Counted from the first letter of the stretch, positions 1-13,834 are shown. The stretch: DNA of 64,000 bases from Cherax quadricarinatus (GCF_038502225.1 NC_091293.1:3360289-3424288), one strand, 5' to 3'. Numbers and translations: made by a program. Notes: generated from the sequence alone by a model not told the origin.

Positions 1-3000
1 GCAGTGTATGTGCTCAACCAGCAGTGTATGTGCTCAACCAGCAGTGTATGTGCTCAACCAGCAGTGTATGTGCTCAAGCAGCAGTGTATGTGCTCAAGCA
101 GCAGTGTATGTGCTCAAGCAGCAGTGTATGTGCTCAAGCAGCAGTGTATGTGCTCAAGCAGCAGTGTATGTGCTCAAGCAGCAGTGTATGTGCTCAAGCA
201 GCAGTGTATGTGCTCAAGCAGCAGTGTATGTGCTCAAGCAGCAGTGTATGTGCTCAAGCAGCAGTGTATGTGCTCAAGCAGCAGTGTATGTGCTCAAGCA
301 GCAGTGTATGTGCTCAAGCAGCAGTGTATGTGCTCAACCAGCAGTGTATGTGCTCAACCAGCAGTGTATGTGCTCAACCAGTAGTGTATGTGCTCAACCA
401 GCAGTGTATGTGCTCAACCAGCAGTGTATGTGCTCAATGTGCTCAACCAGCAGTGTATGTGCTCAACCAGCAGTGTATGTGCTCAAGCAGCAGAAGTGTA
501 TGTGCTCAACCAGCAGTGTATGTGCTCAAGCAGCAGTGTATGTGCTCAAGCAGCAGTGTATGTGCTCAACCAGCAGTGTATGTGCTCAAGCAGCAGTGTA
601 TGTGCTCAACCAGCAGTGTATGTGCTCAACCAGCAGTGTATGTGCTCAAGCAGCAGTGTATGTGCTCAACCAGCAGTGTATGTGCTCAACCAGCAGTGTA
701 TGTGCTCAACCATGTGTGCTCAACCAGCAGTGTATGTGCTCAACCAGCAGTGTATGTGCTCTCAGTGTATGTGCTCTACCACTAGTGTATGTGCTCAACC
801 AGTAGTGTATGTGCTCAACCAGCAGTGTATGTGCTCAAGCAGCAGTGTATGTGCTCAAGCAGCAGTGTATGTGCTCAAGCAGCAGTGTATGTGCTCAAGC
901 AGCAGTGTATGTGCTCAAGCAGCAGTGTATGTGCTCAACCAGCAGTGTATGTGCTCAACCAGCAGTGTATGTGCTCAACCAGCAGTGTATGTGCTCAACC
1001 AGCAGTGTATGTGCTCAACCAGCAGTGTATGTGCTCAACCAGTAGTGTATGTGCTCAACCAGCAGTGTATGTGCTCAAGCCGCAGTGTATGTGCTCAACC
1101 AGCAGTGTATGTGCTCAACCAGCAGTGTATGCGCTCAACCAGCAGTGTATGTGCTCAAGCAGCAGTGTATGTGCTCAAGCAGCAGTGTATGTGCTCAAGC
1201 AGCAGTGTATGTGCTCAAGCAGCAGTGTATGTGCTCAAGCAGCAGTGTATGTGCTCAGCAGTGTATGTGCTCAAGCAGCAGTGTATGTGCTCAACCAGCA
1301 GTGTAGTGTATGTGCTCAACCAGCAGTGTATGTGCTCAACCAGCAGTGTATGTGCTCAACCAGCAGTGTATGTGCTCAACCAGCAGTGTAGTGTATGTGC
1401 TCCAGTAGTGTATGTGCTCAACCAGTAGTGTATGTGCTCAAGCAGCAGTGTATGTGCTCAAGCAGCAGTGTATGTGCTCAAGCAGCAGTGTATGTGCTCA
1501 AGCAGCAGTGTATGTGCTCAAGCAGCAGTGTATGTGCTCAACCAGTAGTGTATGTGCTCAACCAGCAGTGTATGTGCTCAACCAGTATGTGTCAACCAGC
1601 AGTGTGCTCAACCAGCAGTGTATGTGCTCAACCAGCAGTGTATGTGCTCTACCACTAGTGTATGTGCTCAACCAGCAGTGTATGTGCTCAACCAGTAGTG
1701 TATGTGCTCAAGCAGCAGTGTATATGCTCAAGCAGCAGTGTATGTGCTCAAGCAGCAGTGTATGTGCTCAAACAGCAGTGTATGTGCTCAACCAGCAGTG
1801 TATGTGCTCTACCACTAGTGTATGTGATCAACCAGTAGTGTATGTGCTCAAACAGCAGTGTATGTGCTCAAGCAGCAGTGTATGTGCTCAAGCAGCAGTG
1901 TATGTGCTCAACCAGCAGTGTATGTGCTCAAGCAGCAGTGTATGTGCTCAAGCAGCAGTGTATGTGCTCAAGCAGCAGTGTATGTGCTCAAGCAGCAGTG
2001 TATGTGCTCAAGCAGCAGTGTATGTGCTCAACCAGCAGTGTATGTGCTCAAGCAGCAGTGTATGTGCAGCAGTGTATGTGCTCAAGCAGCAGCAGTGTAT
2101 GTGCTCAAGCAGCAGTGTATGTGCTCAAGCAGCAGTGTATGTGCTCAAGCAGCAGTGTATGTGCTCAACCAGCAGTGTATGTGCTCAAGCAGCAGTGTAT
2201 GTGCTCAAGCAGCAGTGTATGTGCTCAAAAAGCAGTGTATGTGCTCAGCCAGCAGTGTATGTGCTCAACCAGTAGTGTATGTGCTCAAGCAGCAGTGTAT
2301 GTGCTCAAGCAGCAGTGTATGTGCTCAACCAGCAGTGTATGTGCTCAAGCAGCAGTGTATGTGCTCAACCAGCAGTGTATGTGCTCAACCAGCAGTGTAT
2401 GTGCTCAACCAGCAGTGTATGTGCTCAAGCAGCAGTGTATGTGCTCAAGCAGCAGTGTATGTGCTCAACCAGCAGTGTATGTGCTCAACCAGTAGTGTAT
2501 GTGCTCAACCAGCAGTGTATGTGCTCAAGCAGCAGTGTATGTGCTCAAGCAGCAGTGTATGTGCTCAAGCAGCAGTGTATGTGCTCAACCAGCAGTGTAT
2601 GTGCTCAACCAGCAGTGTATGTGCTCAACCAGCAGTGTATGTGCTCAACCAGCAGTGTATGTGCTCAACCAGCAGTGTATGTGCTCAACCAGCAGTGTAT
2701 GTGCTCAACCAGCAGTGTATGTGCTCAACCAGCAGTGTATGTGCTCAACCAGCAGTGTATGTGCTCAACCAGTAGTGTATGTGCTCAACCAGCAGTGTAT
2801 GTGCTCAACCAGCAGTGTATGTGCTCAACCAGCAGTGTATGTGCTCAACCAGCAGTGTATGTGCTCAAGCAGCAGTGTATGTGCTCAAGCAGCAGTGTAT
2901 GTGCTCAACCAGCAGTGTATGTGCTCAACCAGCAGTGTATGTGCTCAACCAGCAGTGTATGTGCTCAACCAGTAGTGTATGTGCTCAACCAGCAGTGTAT

Positions 3001-4240
3001 GTGCTCAACCAGCAGTGTATGTGCTCAACCAGCAGTGTATGTGCTCAACCAGCAGTGTATGTGCTCAACCAGCAGTGTATGTGCTCAACCAGTAGTGTAT
3101 GTGCTCAAGCAGCAGTGTATGTGCTCAACCAGCAGTGTATGTGCTCAACCAGTAGTGTATGTGCTCAATCAGCAATGTATGTATGTGCTCAAGCAGCAGT
3201 GTATGTGCTCAAGAAGCAGTGTATGTGCTCAAGCAGCAGTGTATGTGCTCAAGCAGCAGTGTATGTGCTCAAGCAGCAGTGTATGTGCTCAAGCAGCAGT
3301 GTATGTGCTCAACCAGCAGTGTATGTGCTCAAGCAGCAGTGTATGTGCTCAAGCAGCAGTGTATGTGCTCAAGCAGCAGTGTATGTGCTCAAGCAGCAGT
3401 GTATGTGCTCAACCAGCAGTGTATGTGCTCAAGCAGCAGTGTATGTGCTCAAGCAGCAGTGTATGTGCTCAAGCAGCAGTGTATGTGCTCAAGCAGCAGT
3501 GTATGTGCTCAACCAGCAGTGTATGTGCTCAAGCAGCAGTGTATGTGCTCAAGCAGCAGTGTATGTGCTCAACCAGCAGTGTATGTGCTCAAGCAGCAGT
3601 GTATGTGCTCAAGCAGCAGTGTATGTGCTCAAGCAGCAGTGTATGTGCTCAACCAGCAGTGTATGTGCTCAACCAGCAGTGTATGTGCTCAACCAGCAGT
3701 GTATGTGCTCAACCAGCAGTGTATGTGCTCAAGCAGCAGTGTATGTGCTCAAGCAGCAGTGTATGTGCTCAAGCAGCAGTGTATGTGCTCAAGCAGCAGT
3801 GTATGTGCTCAAGCAGCAGTGTATGTGCTCAAGCAGCAGTGTATGTGCTCAACCAGCAGTGTATGTGCTCAAGCAGCAGTGTATGTGCTCAACCAGCAGT
3901 GTATGTGCTCAACCAGCAATGTATATGCTCAACCAGCAGTGTATGTGCTCAACCATCAGTGTATGTGCTCAACCAGTAGTGTATGCGCTCAACCAGCAGT
4001 GTATGTGCTGAACCAGTAGTGTATGTGCTCAACCAGCAGTGTATGTGCTCAACCAGTAGTGTATGTGCTCAACCAGCAGTGTATGTGCTCAAGCAGCAGT
4101 GTATGTGCTCAAGCAGCAGTGTATGTGCTCTCAACCAGCAGTGTATGTGCTCATTCAACCAGCAGTGTATGTGCTCAACCAAGCCAGGTGTATGTGCTCA
4201 ACCAGCAGTGTATGTGCTCAACCAGCAGGTAACAATGTGC
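1..4240. repeat. 20-bp minisatellite array
   Basis: The sequence is a head-to-tail array of the 20-bp unit GCAGTGTATGTGCTCAACCA, alternating with a version ending AAGCA instead of AACCA; about 210 copies are present. Other recurrent changes are GTAGTG for GCAGTG and CTCTACCACTAG near 773-785, 1646-1658 and 1807-1819. Partial units or insertions occur near 437, 494, 711, 761, 1257, 1302, 1390, 1584, 2067, 2090 and 3178. The array begins before the window. Because 20 is not a multiple of 3, all three plus-strand frames read the same 20-residue cycle and stay open, so the many cysteine-rich frames here are not evidence of a gene. No function is visible. Confidence 0.97.
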
Positions 4241-4533
4241 TGAAGCCAGCAGTGTATGTGCTCAACCAGCAGCGTATGTGTTCCCAACCAGCAGTATGTG
4301 CCTCGGGGGTCAAGGTGTATGCCTCAACCAGCAGTGTGTATGTGCCCCTCTTCAACCAGTTAGTGTATGTGCTCAAGCCAGGCAGTGTATGCGCTCAAGC
4401 CAGCAGGTGTATGTGCTCAACTAGTAGTATATGTGCTCAAGAAGAGTGTATATGCTATCAAAGCAGCAGGGGATGTGCTCAAGAGGGCAGTGCATGTGCT
4501 CAACCAGCAGTGTATATGCTCAAGCAGCAGGTA
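4241..4533. repeat. Degenerate right end of the 20-bp array
   Basis: The 20-bp unit is still recognisable but carries many small insertions and substitutions, for example doubled letters in AAGCCAGG and a GGGGG run near 4304-4308, while the units before about 4130 are nearly perfect. The decay stops exactly at the N gap. This could be true edge divergence of a satellite, but the clustering of small insertions next to a gap also fits poorly polished sequence at a contig end. I favour an assembly or consensus effect, without certainty. Confidence 0.8.
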
Positions 4534-4633
4534 NNNNNNNNNNNNNNNNNNNNNNNNNNNNNNNNNNNNNNNNNNNNNNNNNNNNNNNNNNNNNNNNNNN
4601 NNNNNNNNNNNNNNNNNNNNNNNNNNNNNNNNN
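4534..4633. other. Assembly gap of 100 N
   Basis: Exactly 100 consecutive N separate the 20-bp array from the 15-bp array. A round 100 is commonly used as a placeholder of unknown true size, so the two arrays may not really be adjacent and nothing should be inferred about their junction. Confidence 0.99.
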
Positions 4634-7600
4634 AACAGCAACAGCAGGAACAGTAACAGCAGGAACAGTAACAGCAGGAACAGTAACAGCAGGAACAGCA
4701 ACAGCAGGAACAGCAACAGCAGGAACAGTAACAGCAGGAACAGCAACAGCAGGAACAGTAACAGCAGGAACACTAACAGCAGGAACAGCAACAGCAGGAA
4801 CAGCAACAGCAGGAACAGCAACAGCAGGAACAGTAACAGCAGGAACAGCAACAGCAGCAACAGCAGGAACAGTAACAGCAGGAACAATAGCAACAGCAGG
4901 AACAGCAACAGCAGGAACAGCAACAGAAGGAACAGTAACAGCAGGAAAACTAACAGCAGGAACAGCAACAGCAGGAACAGTAACAGCAGAAACAGCAACA
5001 GCAGGAACAACGACAGCAGGAACAGTAACAGCAGGAACACTAACAGCAGGAACAGCAACAGCAGGAACATTAACAGCAGGAACAGCAACAGCAGGAACAG
5101 TAACAGCAGGAACACTAACAGCAGGAACAGCAACAGCAGGAACAGTAACAGCAACAGCAGGAGCAGCACCAGCTGGAACAGCAACAACAGGAACAGCAGT
5201 AACAGTAACAGCAGGAACAGTAACAGCAGGAACAGTAACAGCAGGAACAGTAACAGCAGGAACAGTAACAGCAGTAACACTAACAGCAGGAACAGTAACA
5301 GCAGGAACAGTAACAGCAGGAACAGTAACAGCAGGACCAGCAGGAACAGCAACAGCAGGAACAGTAACAGCAGGAACAGCAACAGCAGGAACAGCAACAG
5401 CAGGAACAGTAACAGCAGGAACAGCAACAGCAGGAACAGTAACAGCAGGAACAGTAACAGCAGGAACAGTAACAGCAGGAACAGCAACAGCAGGAACAGT
5501 AACAGCAGGAACAGTAACAGCAGGAACAGCAACAGCAGGAGGAACAGTAGGAACACCAACAGCAGGAACACTAACAGCAGGAACAGCAACAGCAGGAACA
5601 GCAACAGCAGTAACAGTAACAGCAGGAACACTAACAGCAGGAACAGAAGCAGCAGGAACAGTTAGAACAGGAACAGCAACAGCAGGAACAGTAACAGCAG
5701 GAACAGTAACAGCAGGAACAGCAACAGCAGGAAAAGTAACAGCAGGAACAGCAACAGCAGGAACAGCAACAGCAAGCAAGAACAGCAACAGTAGGAACAG
5801 CAACAGCAGGAACAGCAACAGGAGGAACAGTAACAGCAGGAACAGTAACAGCAGGAACAGTAACAGCAGGAGCAATAACAGCAGGAACAGTAGCAGCAGA
5901 AACAGCAACAGCAGGAACAGCAACAGCAGGAACAGTAACAGCAGGAAGAGTAACAGCACGAACAGTAACAGCAGGAACAGCAGGAACAGCAACAGCAGGA
6001 ACAGTAACAGCAGGAACAGCAACAGCAGTAACAGTAACAGCAGGAACAGTAACAGCAGGAACAGTAACAGCAGGAACAGTAACAGCAGGAACAGTAACAG
6101 CAGGAACAGTAACAGCAGGAACAGCAACAGCAGGAACAGTAGCAGCAGGAACAGCAACAGCAGTAACAGTAACAGCAGGAACAGCAACAGCAGTAACAGT
6201 AACAGCAGGAACAGCAGGAACAGTAACAGCAGGAACAGTAACAGCAGGAACAGCAACAGCAGGAACAGTAACAGCAGGAACAGCAACAGCAGGAACAGTA
6301 ACAGCAGGAACAGTAACAGCAGGAACAGCAACAGCAGGAACAGTAACAGCAGGAACAGTAACAGCAGGGACAGTAACAGCAGGAACAGTAACAGCAGGAA
6401 CAGCAACAGCAGGAACAGTAACAGCAGGAACAGTAACAGCAGGAACAGTAACAGCAGGAACAGCAACAGCAGGAACAGTAACAGCAGGAACAGCAACAGC
6501 AGGAACAGCAACAGCAGGAACAGCAACAGCAGGAACACTAACAGCAGGAACACTAACAGCAGGAACACTAACAGCAGGAACACTAACAGTAGGAACAGTA
6601 ACAGCAGGAACAGTAACAGCAGGAACAGCAACAGCAGGAACAGCAACAGCAGGAACAGTAACAGCAGGAACAGTAACAGCAGGAATAGCAACAGCAGGAA
6701 CAGTAACAGCAGGAACACTATCAGCAAGAACAGTAACAGCAGGAACAGTAGCAGCAGGAACAGCAACAAAGGGAACAGTAACAGCAGGAACAGCAACAGC
6801 AGGAACACTAACAGCAGGAACAGCAACAGCAGGAACAGTAACAGCAGGAACAGCAACAGCAGGAACAACAACAGCAGGAACAGTAACAGCAGGAACAGTA
6901 ACAGCAGGAACAGGAAAAGCAGGAACAGTAACAGCAGGAACAGTAGCAGCAGGAACAGCAACAGCAGGAACAGTAACAGCAAAACAGCAGGAACAGCAAC
7001 AGCAGGAACAGCAGGAACAGTAACAGCAGGAACAGCAGGAACAGTAACAGCAGGAACAGTAACAGCAGGATCACTAACAGCAGGAACAGCAACAGCAACA
7101 GCTGGAACAGCAACAGCAGGAACAGTAACAGCAGGAAGAGTAACAGCAGGAACAGTAACAGCAGGAACAGTAACAGCAGGAACAACAACAGCAGGAAAAG
7201 CAACAGCAGGAACAACAACAGCAGGAACAGTAACAGCAGGAACAGTAACAGCAGGAACAGCAACAGCAGGAACAGTAACAGCAGGAACAGCAACAGCAGG
7301 AACAGTAACAGCAGGAACAGTAACAGCAGGAACAGCAACAGCAGGAACAGTAACAGCAGGAACAGCAACAGCAGGAACAGCAACAGCAGGAACAGTAACA
7401 GCAGGAACAGCAACAGCAGGAACAGTAACAGCAGGAACAGCAACAGCAGGAACAGAAACAGCAGGAACAGCAGGAACCGTAACAGCAGGAACAATAACAG
7501 CAGCAACAGCAGAAGCAGAAACAGCAGGAACAGCAACAGCAGGAACAGCAACAGCAGGAACAGTAACAGCAGGAACAGTAACAGCAGGAACAGTAACAGC

Positions 7601-10600
7601 AGGAACAGCAACAGCAGGAACAGCAACAGCAGGAACAGCAACAGCAGGAACAGTAACAGCAGGAACAGTAACAGCAGGAACAGCAACAGCAGGAACAGCA
7701 ACAGCAGGAACAGTAACAGCAGGAACAGCAGAAACAGTAACAGCAGTAACAGTAACAGCAGGAACAACAGCAGGAACAGTAACAGCAGGAACAGTAACAG
7801 CAGGAACAGCAACAGCAGGAACAGTAACAGCAGGAACAGCAACAGCAGGAACAGCAACAGCAGGAACAGTAACAGCAGGAACACTAACAGCAGGAACAGC
7901 AACAGCAGGAACAGTAACAGCAGGAACAGCAACAGCAGGAACAGTAACAGCAGGAACACTAACAGCAGGAACAGCAACAGCAGGAACAGTAACAGCAGGA
8001 ACAGCAACAGCAGGAACAGCAACAGCAGGAACAGTAACAGCAGGAACACTAGCTGCAGGAACAGCAACCGCTGGAACAGCAACAGCAGGAACAGTAACAG
8101 CAAGAACAGCAACAGTAGTAACAGCAACAGCAGGAACAGCAACAGCAGGAACAGCAACAGCAGGAACAGTAACAGCAGGAACAGTAATAGCAGGAACAGC
8201 AACAGCAGGAACAGTAACAGCAGGAGCAATAACAGCAGGAACAGTAACCTCAGAAACAGCAACAGCAGGAACAGCAACAGCAGGAACAGTAACAGCAGAA
8301 CAATAACAACAGGAACACTAACAGCAGGAACAGCAACAGTAGGAACAGCACCAACAGGAACAGCAACAGCAGGAACAGTAACAGCAGGAACAGCAACAGC
8401 AGGAACAGTAACAGCAGGAACAGCAACATCAGGAACAGTAACAGCAGGTACACTAACTTCAGGAACAGCAACAGCAGGAACAGCAACAGCAGGAACAGCA
8501 ATAGCAGGAACAATAACAGCAGGAACACTATCAGCAGGAACACTAACAGCAGGAACACTAACAGCAGGAACAGTAACAGCACTAACAGTAACAGCAGGAA
8601 CAGCAACAGCAGGAACAGCAACAGCAGGAACACTAACAGCAGGAACAGCAACAGCAGGAACAGTAACAGCAGGAACAGCAACAGCAGGAACAGTAACAGC
8701 AGGAACAGTAACAGCAGGAACAGTAACAGCAGGAACAGTAACAGCAGGAACAGTAACAGCAGGAACAGTAACAGCAGGAACAGCAACAGCAGGAACAGTA
8801 ACAGCAGGAACACTAACAGCAGGAACAGCAACAGCAGGAACAGCAACAGCAGGAACAGCAACAGCAGGAACAGTAACAGCAGGAACACTAACAGCAGGAA
8901 CAGCAACAGTAGGAACAGCAACAGCAACAGCAGGAACAGCCCCAGCAATAACAGCAACAGCAGGAACAGTAACAGCAGGAAGAGCAACAGCAGGAACAGC
9001 AACAGCAGGAACAGCAACAGCAGGAACAGTAACAGCAGGAACAGTAACAGCAGGAACAGCAACAGCAGGAACAGTAACAGCAGGAGCAATAACAGCAGGA
9101 ACAGTAACAGCAGGAACAGCAACAACAGGAACAGCAACAGCAGGAACAGTAACAGCAGGAACAGTAACAGCAGGAACAGTAACAGCAGGAACAGCAACAG
9201 CAGGAACAGCAACAGCAGGAACAGTAACAGCAGGAACAGTAACAGCAGGAACAGTAACAGCAGGAACAGTAACAGCAGGAACAGTAACAGCAGGAACAGT
9301 AACAGCAGGAACAGCAACAGCAGGAACAGCAACAGCAGGAACAGTAACAGCAGGAACAGTAACAGCAGGAACAGCAACAGCAGGAACAGTAACAGCAGGA
9401 ACAGCAACAGCAGGAACAGCAACAGCAGGAACAGCAACAGCAGGAACAGTAACAGCAGGAACACTAACAGCAGGAACAGCAACAGTAGGAACAGCAACAG
9501 CAACAGCAGGAACAGCACCAGCAGGAACAGCAACAGCAGGAACAGTAACAGCAGGAACAGCAACAGCAGGAACAGCAACAGCATGAACAGTAGCAGCAGG
9601 AACAGCAACAGCAGGAACAGTAACAGCAGGAACAGTAACAGCAGGAAAAGTAACAGCAGGAACAGCAACAGCAGGAACAGCAACAGCAGGAACAGTAACA
9701 GCAGGAACAGTAACAGCAGGAACAGTAACAGCAGGAACACTAACAGCAGGAACAGTAACAGCAGGAACAGCAACAGCAGGAACAGCAACAGCAGGAACAG
9801 TAACAGCAGGAACAGTAACAGCAGGAACACTAACAGCAGGAACAGTAACAGCAGGAACAGTAACAGCAGGAACAGCAACAGCAGGAACAGTAACAGCAGG
9901 AACACTAACAGCAGGAACAGCAACAGCAGGAACAGTAACAGCAGGAACAGCAACAGCAGGAACAGTAACAGCAGGAACAGCAACAGCAGGAACAGTAACA
10001 GCAGGAACAGCAACAGCAGGAACAGTAACAGCAGGAACAGTAACAGCAGGAACAGTAACAGCAGGAACAGTAACAGCAGGAACAGCAACAGCAGGAACAG
10101 TAACAGCAGGAACAGTAACAGCAGGAACAGCAACAGCAGGAACAGTAACAGCAGGAACAGTAACAGCAGGAACAGCAACAGCAGGAACAGTAACAGCAGG
10201 AACAGCAACAGCAGGAACAGTAACAGCAGGAACAGTAACAGACAGCAGGAACAGTAACAGCAGGAACAGCAACAGCAGGAACAGCAACAGCAGGAACAGT
10301 AACAGCAGGAACAGCAACAGCAGGAACAGCAACAGCAGGAACAGTAACAGCAGGAACAGCAACAGCAGGAACAGAAACAGCAGGAACAGTAACAGCAGGA
10401 ACAGTAACAGTAACAGCAGGAACAGCAACAGCAGGAACAGTAACAGCAGGAACAGTAACAGCAGGAACAGCAACAGCAGGAACAGTAACAGCAGGAACAG
10501 CAACAGCAGGAACAGCAACAGCAGGAACAGTAACAGCAGGAACACTAACAGCAGGAACAGCAACAGCTGGAACAGCAACAGCAGGAACAGTAACAGCAGG

Positions 10601-13600
10601 AACAGTAACAGCAGGAACAGCAGGAACAGTAACAGCAAGAACAGCAACAGCAGGAACAGCAACAGCAGGAACAGCAACAGCAGCAGGAACAGTAACAGCA
10701 GGAACAGCAGGAACAGTAACAGAACAGTAACAGCAACAGCAGGAACAGCAACAGCAGGAACAGCAACAGCAGGAACAGTAACAGCAGGAACAGTAACAGC
10801 AGGAACAGTAACAGCAGGAACAGTAACAGCAGGAACAGTAACAGCAGGAACAGCAACAGCAGGAACAGTAACAGCAGGAACAGCAGCAGTAGGAACAGCA
10901 ACAGCAGGAACAGTAACGGCAGGAACAGCAACAGCAGGAACAGTAACAGCAGGAACAGCAACAGCAGGAACAGCAACAGGAACACTAACAGCAGCAACAG
11001 CAGGAACAGTAACAGCAGGAACAGCAACAGCAGTAACAGTAACAGCAGGAACACTAACAGCAGGAACAGTAGCAGCAGGAACAGTAACAACAGGAACAGC
11101 AACAGCAGGAACAGTAACAGCAGGAACAGTAACAGCAGTAACAGCAACAGCAGGAACAGTAACAGCAGGAACAGTAACAGCAGGAACAGCAACAGCAGGA
11201 ACAGCAACAGCAGGAACAGTAACAGCAGGAACAGTAACAGCTGGAACAACAACAGCAGTAACAGTAACAGCAAGAACAGCAACAGTAGGAACAGCAACAG
11301 CAGGAACAGCAACAGGAGGAACAGTAACAGCAGGAACAGTAACAGCAGGAACAGAAACAGCAGGAACAATAACAGCAGGAACAGTAACAGCAGGAACAGG
11401 AAGAGAAGCAACAATAATAGCAGCTACAGCAGGAACAGTAACAGCAGGAACAGCAACAGCAGGAACAGTAACAGCAGGAACACTAACAGCAGTAACTGCA
11501 ACAGCAGGAAGAGTAACAGCAGGAACAGTAAAAGCAGGAACAGCAACAGCAGGAACAGTAACAGCAGGAACAGCAACAGCAGGAACATTAAGCAGCAGTA
11601 ACAGCAACAGCAGGAACAGTAACAGCAGGAACACTAACAGCAGGAACAGCAACAGCAGGAACACTAACAGCAGGAACAGCAACAGCAGGAACACTAACAG
11701 CAGGAACAGCAACAGCAGGAACAACAACAGCAGGAACAGTAACAGCAGGAACACTAACAGCAGGAACAGCAACAGCAGGAACAGTAACAGCAGGAATAGC
11801 AACAGCAGGAACAGTAACAGCAGGAACACTATCAGCAAGAACAGTAACAGCAGGAACAGTAGCAGCAGGAACAGTAACAGCAATAAGAGTAACAGCAGGA
11901 ACAGTAATAGCAGGAACAACAACAGCAGGAACAGTAACAGCAGGAACAGCAACAGCAGGAACAGCAACAGCAGGAACAGTAACAGCAGGAACAGCAACAG
12001 CAGGAACAGTAACAGCAGGAACACTAACAGCAGGAACAGTAACAGCAGGAACAGTAGCAGCAGGAACAGCAACAGCAGGAACAGTAACAGCAGGAACACT
12101 AACAGCAGGAACAGCAACAGCAGGAACAGTAACAGTAGGAACAGCAACAGCAGGAACAGTAACAGCAGGAACACTAACAGCAGGAACAGCAACAGCAGGA
12201 ACAGCAACAGCAGTAACAGTAACAGCAGGAACACTAACAGCAGGAACAGTAGCAGCAGGAACAGTAACAACAGGAACAGCAACAGCAGGAACAGTAACAG
12301 CAGGAACAGTAACAGCAAGAACAGCAAGCAGCAGCAGGAACAGTAACAGCAGGAACAGCAACAAGCAGGAACACTACCAGCAGGAACAGCAACAGCAGGA
12401 ACAGTAACAGCAGGAATAGCAACAGCAGGAACACTAACAGCAGGAACAGCAATAGCAAGAACAGTAATAGTAGGAACAGCAACAGCAGGAACAATAACAG
12501 CAGGAACAGTAACAGCAGGAACAGTAGCAGCAGGAACAGCAACAGGAACAGCAGTAACAGGAACAGCAGGAACAGTAACAGCACAGCAGTAACAGTAACA
12601 GCAGGAACAGCAACAGCAGTAACAGCAGGAACAGCAGGAACAGCAACAGCAGGAACAGTAACAGCAGGAACAGTAACAGCAGCAAGAACAGTAACAGCAG
12701 AAACAGCAACAGCAGGAACAGAACAGTAACAGCAGGAACACGAACAGCAGGAACAATAACAGCAGGAACAGAAACAGCAGGAACAGTAACAGCAGGAACA
12801 GCAACAGCAGGAACAGTAGCAGGAACAGCAGGAACACTAACAGCAGGAACAGCAACAGGCAGGAACACTAACAGCAGGAACAGTAACAGCAGGAACAGTA
12901 ACAGCAGGAACAGCAACAGCAGGAACAGTAACAGCAAGAACAGCAACAGCAGGAACAGCAACAGCAGGAACAGCAACAGCAGGAACAGTAACAGCAGGAA
13001 CAGTAACAGCAGGAACAGCAACAGCAGGAACAGTAACAGCAAGGAGCAATAACAGCAGGAACAGTAACAGCAGAAAGAGCAACAGCAGGAACAGCAACAG
13101 CAGGAACAGTAACAGCAGGAACAGTAACAGCAGGAACACTAACAGCAGGAACAGGAAGAGAAGCAACAATAATAGCAGCAACAGCAGGAACAGCAACAGC
13201 AGGAACAGCAACAGCAGGAACAGTAACAGCAGGAACAGTAACAGCAGGAACAGCAACAGCAGGAACAGTAACAGCAGGAACAGTAACAGCAGGAACAGCA
13301 ACAGCAGGAACAGTAACAGCAGGAACAGCAACAGCAGGAACAGCAACAGCAGGAACAGTAACAGCAGGAACAGAAACAGTAGGGACAGTAACAGCAGGAA
13401 CAGCAACAGCAGGAACAGCAACAGCAGGAACAGTAACAGCAGGAACACTAACAGCAGGAACAGTAACAGCAGGAACAGTAGCAGCAGGAACAGCAACAGC
13501 AGGAACAGCAACAGCAGGAACACTAACAGCAGGAACAGTAACAGCAGGAACAGTAACAGCAGGAACAGTAACAGCAGGAACAGCAACAGCAGGAACAGTA

Positions 13601-13726
13601 GCAGCAGGAACAGCAACAGCAGTAACAGTAACAGCAGGAACAGTAACAGCAGGAACAGTAACAGCAGGAACAGTAACAGCAGGAACAGTAACAGCAGGAA
13701 CAGCAACAGCAGGAACAGTAACAGCA
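4634..13726. repeat. 15-bp minisatellite array
   Basis: This is a head-to-tail array of the 15-bp unit AACAGTAACAGCAGG, with AACAGCAACAGCAGG equally common and AACACTAACAGCAGG as a minor form; about 600 copies. Shortened units (AACAGCAGG and similar) interrupt the phase at many places, for example near 4852, 5148, 5340, 6968, 7010, 10241, 10408, 10680, 10725 and 12310-12600. The plus strand is T-poor and A-rich. Because 15 equals five codons, frames remain open for kilobases: Asn-Ser-Asn-Ser-Arg or Thr-Val-Thr-Ala-Gly on plus and Leu/Phe or Val-Pro-Ala repeats on minus. They switch identity at each frameshifting unit, which argues against coding. Confidence 0.97.
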
Positions 13727-13834
13727 CCTTCAGAGTGCAGACACTGTACTTCCCATCTCCAGGACTCAAGTCCGGCCTGCCGGTTTCCCTGAATCCCTTC
13801 ATAAATGTTACTTTGCTCACACTCCAACAGCACG
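13727..13834 (-). other. 3' flank of the LINE, between stop codon and satellite
   Basis: This 108-bp single-copy sequence lies directly downstream of the RT stop codon on the minus strand and ends at the first 15-bp satellite unit. It contains no polyadenylation signal that I can defend. The minus-strand text crosses the boundary as CTGAAGGTGCTGTTACTG, so the last LINE bases run into the satellite without a spacer. I infer it is the element's 3' untranslated region, cut short. Confidence 0.65.

Noticed and set aside
8..3979. Cysteine-rich repeat protein in the 20-bp array
   Set aside because: The same cyclic peptide appears in all three frames, an arithmetic effect of the 20-bp period.
4634..5760. 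Polyglutamine coding tract, since one plus frame reads CAG CAA CAG CAG GAA
   Set aside because: The equally common AACAGTAACAGCAGG form places TAA in that frame every few units, so no long glutamine frame exists.
6808..12855. Leu/Phe and Val-Pro-Ala rich minus-strand frame of about 2000 codons resembling a membrane or elastin-like protein
   Set aside because: It is the direct translation of the reverse complement of a 15-bp unit and changes residue type at each frameshifting unit.
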